From Sphingopyxis sp. BE259 (GTDB taxonomy: Bacteria > Pseudomonadota > Alphaproteobacteria > Sphingomonadales > Sphingomonadaceae): a stretch of DNA of 64,000 bases. Shown here piece after piece: positions 8,981 to 17,405 of the stretch. The notes below the pieces were generated by a model that had not been told where the DNA came from, did no database searches, and was given only the letters and a program-made list of their open reading frames with translations. Each line of letters begins with the position of its first letter. The first letter of the stretch is position 1. Position numbers and translations under genes: made by a program. The stretch covers positions 2,468,001 to 2,532,000 of the forward strand of contig NZ_JAVDWM010000001.1 of NCBI RefSeq assembly GCF_031457495.1, written 5' to 3'.

Positions 8981-9307
8981 AGTGGAAGACCGTCTGCTCG
9001 CTAACTTTCACGTACAATTTGACGGTTCCTTTCCTGATATTGAAGCCCAAGCGCGGATTTTTGCCACTTGCATTGCACGTAGCCAATATTGACCCGACTC
9101 GGGCGCCCGCCGGTCATTCCGGCGGGAACCCAACATTAATCGGCCGGAATCCAAATGATGGCGAACTGATCGCCGTCCTCAGTTCCAGCGGTATGAACAA
9201 GGTTTGCGTGAAGCTGTCGTGGTTCGAACCCAAGCAAGACACGCGTGGAGCGATATTTCGACCGATGCGACGGCGAGGCAAAATGCAGTCGATCAACGCT
9301 GCGGTGC
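8981..9307. other. intergenic gap without a supported gene
   Basis: 327 bases between two minus-strand genes. Frames here are short and look non-coding. It contains the second copy of the AATATTGACCCGACTC repeat at 9085-9100. I see no RNA gene or clear terminator. Confidence 0.4.
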
Positions 9308-9538
9308 TTAAAGCTTCTGCTCTTCTTCTCGCCGCCGCAGCTCCCGCTCGACCGCCTCGCGAATAAACTTCGCAAGCTGACGGTTTCCGACCTGCGCTTC
9401 GATCCGGCGGATCGTGTCTACAGATAGCCGGATGGTCGTGGCTTTCATTCCGAGCGGCGGGCGTCCCATGCCGTCGTCGCTATCGGCGTCGCGCTCAATC
9501 TCAAAGAGAATCGCGTTAATGACATCGTTTATTTGCAT
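9308..9538 (-). CDS. ribbon-helix-helix DNA-binding protein
   Basis: A 76-residue protein. After about 28 acidic residues comes GMKATTIRLSVDTIRRIEAQVG, then KFIREAVERELRRREEE: a short strand followed by two helices, the ribbon-helix-helix fold of CopG/Arc repressors and many antitoxins. The start codon lies one base from a 33-bp palindrome (9540-9572) that also covers the upstream region of the divergent gene at 9637. It is therefore probably a repressor of itself and of the 9637-10489 genes. No toxin partner is seen downstream. Confidence 0.75.
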   Translation of the reverse strand: MQINDVINAILFEIERDADSDDGMGRPPLGMKATTIRLSVDTIRRIEAQVGNRQLAKFIREAVERELRRREEEQKL

Positions 9539-9539
9539 A

Positions 9540-9572
9540 TACGCTACCGTTTATGCTATAAACGATAGCGTA
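9540..9572. promoter_or_regulatory. palindromic operator of the RHH repressor
   Basis: Two 15-base arms, TACGCTACCGTTTAT and ATAAACGATAGCGTA, are inverted repeats with 14 of 15 matches, separated by GCT. It is AT-rich in a GC-rich setting and lies between divergent genes (9308-9538 minus, 9637 onward plus). This is the expected place for an operator bound by a dimeric or tetrameric RHH protein. Confidence 0.7.
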
Positions 9573-9636
9573 AACAAGCTTAGGCTTTTCGGCGGAAGAT
9601 GAACTGAGGCCGAATCACGCCAGCGACGGAGGCGAC

Positions 9637-10191
9637 ATGATCCACAAAGCCGCTAGCCCCCGATCGAAGTCGATCAGGATAGACAAACCGGCGCCCGTCC
9701 CGACTTCGCCTTTATTGGAGGAGCAGCGCCCCGCATTCCCGATGCTAGTGAGATCACGCGAGGGCCGGGTATTAAGCGAAGCTCGCTATCGGAACGGCGA
9801 GAGTTTCGCCCTCGCGATTGAGGAATTGCGTTTCCCCGATACTGGCGACCTTCTCTACCAGACCGGCATCGTGACCCAGATGGCGTTAAGCTCGCATCTG
9901 CTGGATGTTGGCTTTGATGATCGATGGTGCGCCCGGAACATCGGCCTGCACATCAGCACGGCACTGGCATATGCCAATGCGACCGGCCTCAATTATCAAT
10001 CCCCGGAACTAGAGCGGCTGGCCACGGTGCTGTCACCCTATAACGTCTGGCGAAATCCGGACATCCACGGTTCGCGGCCCCCGGTCCCCGCATCGCTGCC
10101 GGACATTCCACTCTTACTCAGAGAACTGCTGGACCATGTGCGTGGCATAACCGGACACTCTCGCCCTAGGCGGAGGAAGGCTCTTGGCTGA
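9637..10191 (+). CDS. hypothetical protein, 184 aa, regulatory module
   Basis: Starts at an ATG with a good ribosome site (GGAGGCGAC). The N-terminus is basic and Pro-rich (SPRSKSIRIDKPAPVPTSPLLEE). The middle (about 40-130) is ordered, with FPDTGDLLYQTGIVTQMALSSHLLDVGFDD. The C-terminus is basic (HSRPRRRKALG). No family recognised. It overlaps the next gene by 8 bases, so the two are translationally coupled, and its upstream region has the palindromic operator. It is probably a partner of the sigma-like protein. Confidence 0.6.
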   Translation: MIHKAASPRSKSIRIDKPAPVPTSPLLEEQRPAFPMLVRSREGRVLSEARYRNGESFALAIEELRFPDTGDLLYQTGIVTQMALSSHLLDVGFDDRWCARNIGLHISTALAYANATGLNYQSPELERLATVLSPYNVWRNPDIHGSRPPVPASLPDIPLLLRELLDHVRGITGHSRPRRRKALG

Positions 10192-10489
10192 GGACAACAT
10201 GGCCGCCCGCTTCGCGCGCACGATCCGAGGCCTGTTGGTCCCGCCCCCGGTGGTTCCAAGACTTGACGAACATGTCGATCCGGAGATTGCGCGGGTCGAG
10301 TGGGCGATAGCCCGCTTGCCGAAGCTCACTCGCGAAGTGTTCCTGATGCACCGCTTTGAAAATCTTGGATACGACCGTATCGCGCATCGGCTCGGCATCA
10401 GCGAAAAGGCTGTTGAGCGGGAGATCGTCAGGGTGTTGCGCGCCGTTCGCAAGGCAAGGGAAGATCATGCCCGCGAGCTTTACAAATAG
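10184..10489 (+). CDS. sigma-70 region 4-like DNA-binding protein
   Basis: A 101-residue protein. Residues 40-95 (IARLPKLTREVFLMHRFENLGYDRIAHRLGISEKAVEREIVRVLRAVRKAR) are a clear sigma region 4 helix-turn-helix, but there is no region 2, so it cannot act as an ordinary sigma factor. It may be an activator that contacts RNA polymerase at ICE promoters. The TTG at 10184 has GGAGGA 6 bases upstream; the ATG at 10199 is too far from that site. Coupled to the preceding gene by an 8-base overlap. Confidence 0.7.
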   Translation: MAEDNMAARFARTIRGLLVPPPVVPRLDEHVDPEIARVEWAIARLPKLTREVFLMHRFENLGYDRIAHRLGISEKAVEREIVRVLRAVRKAREDHARELYK

Positions 10490-10734
10490 CTGTCTGGCAT
10501 CGTCGCCTATGGCTGTGATTTGCGGCGCAAGGCTAAGCCAATGCAGATTGCCGGGACGGCGCCAGCATACGATTTTGCCCTGCTTTGGGGGTAGCGCGAA
10601 CTGCACGCGCGATCGCTTAGGCGTCGAACCTGCCCACATTTCCGGTCTGGTCGAATGTTGTTGATTGCGAACGCCAGCGCATGAACGGGGTCAATCCCGC
10701 TTTCCCGGTATGTCCAAAAATAGGCGCACGGAGC

Positions 10735-11208
10735 ATGCCTTTCATCATGAACCGAAGCCGGTACATCGCGCGCGCCCTTGACCCTGTTGATCGAGCTATT
10801 TGCCTTGCGCTAAGCCAAAATGCGCGTCTCACGATACGCGAGATTGCTCGAATAATCGGATTATCCTCGCCAAGCGCAACGGAACGAATGCGTCGATTGG
10901 AAGATTCGGGGGTAATTGCCGGTTACACGATCACAGTCGATAACCAGCTGGTCGGACAGCCTGTTGGTGCCCATTTTCGTCTTCGCCCTATTGCTGGTGA
11001 GATACCACGCATCGTCGCAATGCTCGCTGAATCACCTGAAATGGTGGAAGCTGACCGCGTGACAGGCGATAATTGCTTAGTCGCCAAGGCTTATGTTACA
11101 GATTTGAGCGAGCTTGAACGGTTGATTGATCGATTTCTTCCCTATGCGGCGACGACAGCAGACGTGATTCAATCCACTCCAATCAAACGCCGTTTACTGA
11201 GGTTTTAA
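10735..11208 (+). CDS. Lrp/AsnC-family transcriptional regulator
   Basis: From ATG 10735 the protein has 157 residues. An N-terminal winged helix (LDPVDRAICLALSQNARLTIREIARIIGLSSPSATERMRRLEDSGVIAGYTITVD) is followed by the alpha-beta ligand-binding domain (GAHFRLRPIAGEIPRIVAML...DNCLVAKAYVTDLSELERLIDRF). This is the full Lrp/AsnC layout. An in-frame ATG at 10681 gives a longer form, but 10735 has a purine-rich site just before it. It may sense an amino acid and tune transfer or cargo genes. It faces the convergent LuxR gene. Confidence 0.85.
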   Translation: MPFIMNRSRYIARALDPVDRAICLALSQNARLTIREIARIIGLSSPSATERMRRLEDSGVIAGYTITVDNQLVGQPVGAHFRLRPIAGEIPRIVAMLAESPEMVEADRVTGDNCLVAKAYVTDLSELERLIDRFLPYAATTADVIQSTPIKRRLLRF

Positions 11209-11452
11209 CCTCACCGGCAGCATCAATGTTCTACCAATGGGGTCACTTACTGCAAATGAAGTGCGCTTGAACGACGGCGCGCCGATGGCCGGGTAGCCGA
11301 TGCAATGTCCAGGTCGCTTCGCGACTAAAGGCACCGGCGCATGTTCTCGCACATGTTCTCTTTGCCCGGCTTCGCCCGTCGTGTCGGAGAAGATCAAGGA
11401 AGCATCTTTATGCAGACCCTGGTCCTTCACAGTCATGAGAATAAAGGTCCCG

Positions 11453-12196
11453 CTAGGGCAGGATATCTGAGAAACTAAGCGTGCCGTCGAACAGGGCACG
11501 AACGAGCAGCATTGTGCGTTTCGGTACCTCGTATCGCTCTCGCGCATTTGTGAGATGACGATCGACGGTATCCTCCGTAATCCCCAGTATTCGACCGGTC
11601 TCCCAGTCGCTCTTGCCGCGACCGACCCAAAGCAAGCAATCTCGTTGGCGGTCCGTTAGTCGTGGCGGGCTTTTCTCAAACGCCCGGATTCCCGAGCAAC
11701 TACGCGCGCGCTCAAACGCGAAGATGCCGACGAGTTGCGCCAACGGCAGCGTCGCCTCATCGACGGGGATGTCCGCGACGCTTGCGAAGGAACATGATCC
11801 GCTTGGCTCTCCAGGAACATTTGCCGGCACGGTAAAGCCATCGCCGACTCCGTATTCACGGCTGAGTGCGAGGACCCGCCGGTCCTCCGAATTTAGTGGG
11901 ATCATCGTCTCCATTTCAGACCACAAAAACCCAGCGCATGACATATGGCTTGCCCGGTGAACGGGGTCGGATGTGCCGAGAGCGTTGCGGTCATGGTAGG
12001 CGACCCATTGTGACGGATAGTTGTGGATCCGGACGACGTTGGCGGCGCCTCGTGTCACCTCCACATGGTGTGTGAGAGCGAAGTATTTGAATCCCATCTG
12101 CGTGCAGATATTTCCAAGTGCTGCTGCCAACTGCCCGGCCTCAGGCGCAGACTTGATCTCGCGCAGCATCTCTTGGGTCGTCATCTTGATCGTCAT
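11453..12196 (-). CDS. LuxR-family regulator with autoinducer-binding domain (LuxR solo)
   Basis: A 247-residue protein. The N-terminal domain (about 10-165) has the acyl-homoserine-lactone pocket pattern: W64, Y67, D77-P78 and W92. The C-terminal LuxR helix-turn-helix is at about 178-240 (LTDRQRDCLLWVGRGKSDWETGRILGITEDTVDRHLTNARERYEV). It is divergent from the type IV secretion operon, with 423 bases between the start codons, so it may switch conjugation by cell density, like TraR on Ti plasmids. No luxI-type synthase is in the window, so any signal comes from elsewhere. Confidence 0.85.
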   Translation of the reverse strand: MTIKMTTQEMLREIKSAPEAGQLAAALGNICTQMGFKYFALTHHVEVTRGAANVVRIHNYPSQWVAYHDRNALGTSDPVHRASHMSCAGFLWSEMETMIPLNSEDRRVLALSREYGVGDGFTVPANVPGEPSGSCSFASVADIPVDEATLPLAQLVGIFAFERARSCSGIRAFEKSPPRLTDRQRDCLLWVGRGKSDWETGRILGITEDTVDRHLTNARERYEVPKRTMLLVRALFDGTLSFSDILP

Positions 12197-12619
12197 CAGC
12201 TAGCCTTCGGATCGCTGACGGACCTATCTCGCGGTCCCGTTGTCGTTGATCGTCCTTCACTGATTTAATGCTTTGCGATGCTTCTCATGGCGTCGGTCGG
12301 CAATAGTTGCGGGGAAAAACTGAATAACTTTATGAATCTCCTACATTCAACTAACTGATTATAGCTCAGATTCTGCTTCAAATCTACCTTTGTTGAAAAG
12401 CCCCTGCTCCGTAGAAAGCTGAAAGGTACATACCCCTTTTCCGGGATTTTCAATGAGTGCGCATTTCCAGATCAATGCGCATATGGCTTCCTACCGTCAT
12501 ATTTGGATTTCAGATTTCGGACACCCGGCGTCAACCTTCATTGTCGCGCGCTCGACCGATCACAAAGCCGAAATCTACGCACCGTCCCGCACCTCATTTG
12601 TAGGTATTCAGCGGTGACC
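12197..12619. promoter_or_regulatory. divergent intergenic region between luxR and virB1
   Basis: 423 bases, AT-richer than both neighbours, separating divergent regulator and secretion genes. It must hold the promoter of the transfer operon. I could not find a convincing lux-type dyad by eye. Coding frames that extend upstream of 12620 look unlike VirB1. Confidence 0.45.
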
Positions 12620-13285
12620 ATGTCAGGGGCCATGATTGCCGCCTTAGCATCGCAATGTGCGCCCAATGTCGCGCCGCAGACCGTCGCTGCAATCGTGCAA
12701 ACCGAAAGCCACGGACGGCCCTTCGCGCTAAACGTCAATGGCGGGAAACAACCTCCGCCGCAGCCCGACGCCGCCAGCGCCGCTGCGACTGCACAGCGCT
12801 ACATCGCTGCCGGCTATTCGGTCGATCTTGGTCTCGGCCAAATCAACTCACGCAACATGCGCTGGCTTGGCCTGACCTGGGATAAAGTGTTTGACCCCTG
12901 CAAAAATATCGAGGCGCTCGGCAGAGTACTCACCCAAAATTATAATAGGGCAATTGTCCGACACGACCCACAATCCGCGCTTCGCATTGCACTCTCGCTT
13001 TACAATACCGGAAGCTCCTCGCGGGGATTCCGCAACGGTTATGTCGCAAAGGTTGTCAGAAATGCGGGCTTTGTCGACCTAGTAGCGATGGAAGCGCCGA
13101 CGGCCGCGACGATGCCTCTCGACCCGCGCGTCCGACTCATCTCGGAGAATTTTGGTTCTAAGTTGCTGCCTATCGCGCGCAGCAGCGCGCCACCTGCGTG
13201 GAACCTATTCGAGCGCGCCGCTCATGACCGGCAAAGGTCCAACCCATCTGAAACGATAGAAAGCAGGAGCGTATGGCGGGATTAA
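12620..13285 (+). CDS. virB1: VirB1-like lytic transglycosylase
   Basis: A 221-residue protein from ATG 12620. The SLT fold is clear: catalytic E29 in VQTESHG, then GYSVDLGLGQINSRN and ALSLYNTGS. It should open peptidoglycan for the secretion channel in the periplasm. The frame is open upstream to 12503, but those residues resemble no family. First gene of the VirB operon; its end overlaps virB2 by 13 bases. Confidence 0.88.
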   Translation: MSGAMIAALASQCAPNVAPQTVAAIVQTESHGRPFALNVNGGKQPPPQPDAASAAATAQRYIAAGYSVDLGLGQINSRNMRWLGLTWDKVFDPCKNIEALGRVLTQNYNRAIVRHDPQSALRIALSLYNTGSSSRGFRNGYVAKVVRNAGFVDLVAMEAPTAATMPLDPRVRLISENFGSKLLPIARSSAPPAWNLFERAAHDRQRSNPSETIESRSVWRD

Positions 13286-13638
13286 AATACTGTGTGCGAA
13301 GAACCGCAGGTGTTCGGTCCCGACTGGCGCTTTGGTTCGAGGGTATACCGCAGTCGCGGCAGAACGTGCTGCTTTGGAGCGTCGCACTCGCGCTGGTGTT
13401 AGGGGTTTCCGCGCTCAACCCTGACCCCGCCTCCGCACAGAATCTGGAGAGCTTCGCCACCAAAGTTCGCGGCCTGCTGTCATCGACGCTGCTGCGGACG
13501 CTTGCGGTCATCGCGGTGATCGTCACCGGCCTGCTCTGGTTCACGGGTCGAGCCTCCACAACGATCCTCGTGACCGTTATCATCGGCATCGCCATTGTCT
13601 TTTCGGCTGATTCCATTGTCGGCATCATTGCGGGCTGA
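13273..13638 (+). CDS. virB2: VirB2-like major pilin
   Basis: 121 residues: a long signal segment ending near PASAQ (about 52-56), then two hydrophobic helices (LRTLAVIAVIVTGLLWFTG and TTILVTVIIGIAIVFSADSIVGIIAG) with a short polar turn between. This is the TrbC/VirB2 pilin layout, with the extended leader of this family. It polymerises into the conjugative pilus. Overlaps virB1 and ends 5 bases before virB3. Confidence 0.85.
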   Translation: MAGLKYCVRRTAGVRSRLALWFEGIPQSRQNVLLWSVALALVLGVSALNPDPASAQNLESFATKVRGLLSSTLLRTLAVIAVIVTGLLWFTGRASTTILVTVIIGIAIVFSADSIVGIIAG

Positions 13639-13643
13639 CGCGC

Positions 13644-13988
13644 GTGAACGCCGACACCGAAATCATGACCAAGGACCCGCTGTTCCTCGCCGTGACCCGC
13701 CCTGCACTCTGGGCTGGAATCCCGATTGAGGCGGCGGTGCTGCTGCTCATTTGCAGCGCGTCGGTCCTGATCGGAACCAACAGTCCGGTTTACGCCGCAT
13801 TGGTCGCCATATTCGGCTATTCGATTTCGCGGCTGGTTGTGCGCCACGACGTCAATGCGTTCCGGCTTCTGTTCCTCTGGGGCCGGACCAAAGCGGGCAA
13901 CCGCAACCGGGCGTTCTGGGGCGGAAGCAGCTACTCGCCGCTCACGCTGACGGGCATGCGCCGCAAGGGTTTTGGCCGTTATGCCTAA
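13644..13988 (+). CDS. virB3: VirB3-like inner-membrane protein
   Basis: 114 residues from a GTG. The family start (KDPLFLAVTRPALWAGIPIEAAVLLLICSASVLIG) contains the first membrane helix, followed by a second (VYAALVAIFGYSISRLVV). VirB3 sits in the inner-membrane complex with VirB4. Its end overlaps the start of virB4. Confidence 0.85.
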   Translation: MNADTEIMTKDPLFLAVTRPALWAGIPIEAAVLLLICSASVLIGTNSPVYAALVAIFGYSISRLVVRHDVNAFRLLFLWGRTKAGNRNRAFWGGSSYSPLTLTGMRRKGFGRYA

Positions 13989-16398
13989 GCGGCTTGCATC
14001 CGATGCCATGCGACCCAACGCCGTGCCGCTCAAAGTCGCGCAGCGCGAGACGACGCCCGGGAAGTTCCTGCCCTATTCGCGTCATGTGAATGAAGAGATG
14101 GTGGCGCTCGATTCCGGCGACATCATGCTGACCTTCGAGCTGCAAGGCCGTGCGTTCGAGACGGCCGACGTGCGCGACCTGAACGATTGGCACACCAAGC
14201 TGAACGGGATGCTCCGCAACCTCCATGATGAAAGGCTGTCGATCTGGACGCATCTGATCAGGATGCGGGTCGATCAATATCCTGGTGGGGCGTTCAAATC
14301 GGGCTTCGCTGCCGATCTCAACCGTGCCTATTTTGGGCGGATCAACCAGGAACGGATGTTCGTCAACCGCTTCTTTGCGACGCTTGTGATCCGTCCAGCC
14401 GCCACCGGCGGCGACAAACTCATCCAGCTTCTCAAGCGCAAGGTCTCGGGCAATGCCAAGCGCAGCGCGGCGCTGGGGCTGGAGATCGACGAGTCCCTGA
14501 TCGAGCTTCTCGACGACAAGGCCCGTGATTTTGAAAAGCTCATGGTGCGCTGCGAACCGCGCCGCTGCGCGATCTATGAGCATCGCGGTTTGATGTTTTC
14601 CGAAACGATGGAAGTCGCCGATATGATGATGACCGGACGCCCTGCCCGCGTCCCCGTTGTGCGCGGTCATCTGGGCGGTGCGTTATATCGCGCCCGCACG
14701 ATCTTCGGCGCCGAAACCATAGAAATTCGGGGCGCCGACACGTCGGTCTTTGGCGGTATCTTTGGTATCCGCGAATATCCAGCACAGACAACCCCGCGCC
14801 AGTTAGAGGCTTTGCTGTCGGTGGATTTTGGCTTCGTTCTGACACAATCCTTCACCTTCCTTGGAAGGGCTGCGGCCACTGAGAAATTCCGGCTGCGCAT
14901 GACCCAGATGGAAAATGCCGGCGACCGCGCCGTCAGCCAGGCCGATGCGCTGATCGATGCCGGCGATGACCTGATGTCAAACCGCTTTGTGCTGGGCGAC
15001 CATCACTTCACCCTCGCGGTCTATGCCAGTTCGATGAAGGCGCTCCGCGACCAAATGGCGATCGCCCGGGCCGCGCTTGCCGATACGGGAATGGTCGCGG
15101 CGCGCGAAGGGGCTGCGCTCGAAGCGGCTTACTGGTCGCAGCTCGTCGGAAATTTCGCATGGCGTGCCCGTCCCGCGCCGATCACTTCGCTCAATTTCGC
15201 GGCCTTCTCACCCTTCCATACCTTCCCCGCCGGCCTCGCCAGCGGCAACCATTGGGGCGATGCGGTGGCGCTGCTCAAGACCAATGCGCGCAGCCCGTAT
15301 TTCTTCAATTTCCACAAGGGCGATCTGGGACACACGCTGATTATCGGCCCATCGGGCGGCGGCAAGACGGTGCTGCTCAACTTCCTGATGGCACAGGCTG
15401 AAAAGACCGGCGCACGTCAGATCTTTATCGACAAGGATCGCGGCGCGCAGATCTTCGTCCAGGCCAGCGGCGGGACATATCTGGCTTTGCGCAACGGCGT
15501 CGCCACCGGTTTCTCACCGCTGAAAGCCCTTTGCGATACACCCGGGGACAAGAGTTTTCTGTCTATTTTCATCCGCCAGCTCGTTCGTGCTGATGGCCTG
15601 CCCGTCTCGGTTCAGGAAGAACGGCGGATTGAAGACGGCATCAATGCCGTGATGAAACTTCCCAGCGCCGACCGCTCACTCAGTGCGCTCCGCTCGATGC
15701 TCGGCATGAAGGACATCAGCGGCGTCGGCGCGCGTCTTGAAAAATGGACGTCGGAAGGTTCGCTTGGCTGGGTGTTCGATAATCCTGCCGACAGGATGAC
15801 GCTCGGCGCCCGATTCATCGGGTTCGACATGACCGATTTCCTCGACAACGCCGACATCCGCACGCCGGTCATGTTGTATCTGTTCCACCGGATCGACCAA
15901 CTCCTTAGCGGCGAGCGGATGATTATCTGCATCGACGAATTCTGGAAGGCGCTCGGCGATGAAGCCTTCCGGCGCTTCGCTCAGGACGGCCTCAAAACCT
16001 ACCGCAAACGAAACGCCCTGTTGGTCTTCGCCACGCAATCGCCTGCCGATGCGCTCAAGAGCGATATCAGCCATTCGATTCTGGAACAGGTCGCCACCAA
16101 GATCATGCTCCCGAATCCGTTCGGCGCGCGGCGTGATTATGTCGAAGGCTTCGCACTGTCCGAAGCCGAGTTCAAACTGGTACGCGACGACCTAGCCCCG
16201 GAAAGCCACAAGTTTCTGGTGAAGCAGGGCCATGACAGCGTGGTGGTCGAACTCGATCTGAGCGGTCTGGACGACGCGCTGGCGGTGCTGTCGGGCCGCG
16301 CCGAAACCAACGCTGTTGCCGACGAAATCATCGCCGAGGTGGGGAACGACCCGGTGCTCTGGCTACCCCTCTTCCATCAACGGAGACGTCCAAGCTGA
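13981..16398 (+). CDS. virB4: VirB4-like secretion ATPase
   Basis: 805 residues from ATG 13981 (a TTG at 13972 is a weaker option). The CagE/VirB4 N-terminal domain is followed by a motor domain with Walker A GPSGGGKT at about 455-462 and Walker B IICIDEFWKAL. It powers pilus assembly and substrate transport at the cytoplasmic face. Normal family length, no damage visible. Overlaps virB3 by 8 bases and is followed 18 bases later by virB5. Confidence 0.92.
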   Translation: MPKRLASDAMRPNAVPLKVAQRETTPGKFLPYSRHVNEEMVALDSGDIMLTFELQGRAFETADVRDLNDWHTKLNGMLRNLHDERLSIWTHLIRMRVDQYPGGAFKSGFAADLNRAYFGRINQERMFVNRFFATLVIRPAATGGDKLIQLLKRKVSGNAKRSAALGLEIDESLIELLDDKARDFEKLMVRCEPRRCAIYEHRGLMFSETMEVADMMMTGRPARVPVVRGHLGGALYRARTIFGAETIEIRGADTSVFGGIFGIREYPAQTTPRQLEALLSVDFGFVLTQSFTFLGRAAATEKFRLRMTQMENAGDRAVSQADALIDAGDDLMSNRFVLGDHHFTLAVYASSMKALRDQMAIARAALADTGMVAAREGAALEAAYWSQLVGNFAWRARPAPITSLNFAAFSPFHTFPAGLASGNHWGDAVALLKTNARSPYFFNFHKGDLGHTLIIGPSGGGKTVLLNFLMAQAEKTGARQIFIDKDRGAQIFVQASGGTYLALRNGVATGFSPLKALCDTPGDKSFLSIFIRQLVRADGLPVSVQEERRIEDGINAVMKLPSADRSLSALRSMLGMKDISGVGARLEKWTSEGSLGWVFDNPADRMTLGARFIGFDMTDFLDNADIRTPVMLYLFHRIDQLLSGERMIICIDEFWKALGDEAFRRFAQDGLKTYRKRNALLVFATQSPADALKSDISHSILEQVATKIMLPNPFGARRDYVEGFALSEAEFKLVRDDLAPESHKFLVKQGHDSVVVELDLSGLDDALAVLSGRAETNAVADEIIAEVGNDPVLWLPLFHQRRRPS

Positions 16399-16416
16399 AC
16401 TGCAAGGAAAGGCAAT

Positions 16417-17124
16417 ATGATGAAAACGATGACCAAGCTACTCGGTGCGGGACTGCTGATAGCGGCTCCCCTCCCTGCCATTGCACAGGGCATGCCGGTT
16501 CATGACAGCGCCAGTCTGGTGCAGCAAGTCAAAGCGGTGCGGCAGGCAATCCAGATTGCGGCGCAGGGCAAACAGCAGATTTCCGAAGCGCAGAAACTCT
16601 ATCAGGATCTGAATAAGCTGACCGATATTCCGCAGCTGGCATCACAGCTCAAAAGCGACGCGCTACGTGAACTCGATACAAGTCCGGCCGTGCTGCATGG
16701 CTTCGGTAGCGGCGATCTCGATGTTGTAGGTGCGGCACGCGCCAAAGCCGATGCGGTTTATCGCCGCCTCCTTGAAAAGCGCGGGGTGTCGGGGTCCGAA
16801 GAGTCGCGCGCTGGCTTCGATCTCAACGCGCGCAACATCGGCATCACCGCGGGGCTTGCCGATAATATGGGTGCCGCCGTCACCTCGCGGACGCAAGGGC
16901 TTGACCAGCTCCGCGCCCGAATGGCGACCGCCGTCACGGCCAAGGAAGTCGGCGACCTGACCGTCCGGCTGCACCTCGAATCTGCGGCGATGCAAAACGA
17001 CCAGCTTCGCCTCCAGGCCATCGCCATGCAGCAACAGGCTCAGGAACGCGAACGGGCGGCGGCAGGAAAGGCGGCACTTGCCCAAAAGCTCGACGCGGCG
17101 AGCCGTTATTACAAGGGACAATGA
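16417..17124 (+). CDS. virB5: VirB5-like minor pilin
   Basis: 235 residues with a signal peptide (cleavage after PAIAQ) and a long helical body (VQQVKAVRQAIQIAAQGKQQISEAQKLYQDLNKL ... QQQAQERERAAAGKAALAQKLDAASRYYKGQ). This is the three-helix VirB5/TraC pattern. A ribosome site AAGGAAAGG precedes the ATG. It is placed between virB4 and the exclusion lipoprotein, as in related operons. Confidence 0.82.
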   Translation: MMKTMTKLLGAGLLIAAPLPAIAQGMPVHDSASLVQQVKAVRQAIQIAAQGKQQISEAQKLYQDLNKLTDIPQLASQLKSDALRELDTSPAVLHGFGSGDLDVVGAARAKADAVYRRLLEKRGVSGSEESRAGFDLNARNIGITAGLADNMGAAVTSRTQGLDQLRARMATAVTAKEVGDLTVRLHLESAAMQNDQLRLQAIAMQQQAQERERAAAGKAALAQKLDAASRYYKGQ

Positions 17125-17378
17125 GATTGCGGATCGCGACCGTCTCGATCGCGCTGCTGATGGCCGGGTGCGGCCCATCCCCCGCCCCGCCTCCAGCCGA
17201 TATGCCAGCGCGGACTTGGCAATATTATGTTGCCCACGGCGAGGAGATCGAAGCGATGCAAGCCATCTGCCGCAAATGGTCGGCCAGCGATACGCCGGCT
17301 GGATCGCAACCCGCGGTGGTCACGGGTAATTGCCGCGCGGCGGCGTTCGCCAAGTCGCAACTCCAGATCGCTCTATAA
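17121..17378 (+). CDS. EexN-like entry-exclusion lipoprotein
   Basis: 85 residues with a lipoprotein signal (LLMAGCGPSP, lipidated C17) followed by a short domain with the exclusion-type spacing: WQYYVAHGEEIEAMQAICRKW and a late NCRAAAFAKSQ, giving two cysteines that can pair. Such lipoproteins stop a donor from receiving a second copy of its own element. Its place between virB5 and virB6, with a 4-base overlap with virB5, is typical. Confidence 0.7.
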   Translation: MRLRIATVSIALLMAGCGPSPAPPPADMPARTWQYYVAHGEEIEAMQAICRKWSASDTPAGSQPAVVTGNCRAAAFAKSQLQIAL

Positions 17379-17405
17379 AGCGTCAACCGGGACCCGGAAA
17401 GATAT

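Noticed and set aside
11194..11547. 117-codon minus-strand frame overlapping the luxR end
   Set aside because: It overlaps a confident LuxR gene in another frame and resembles no family.
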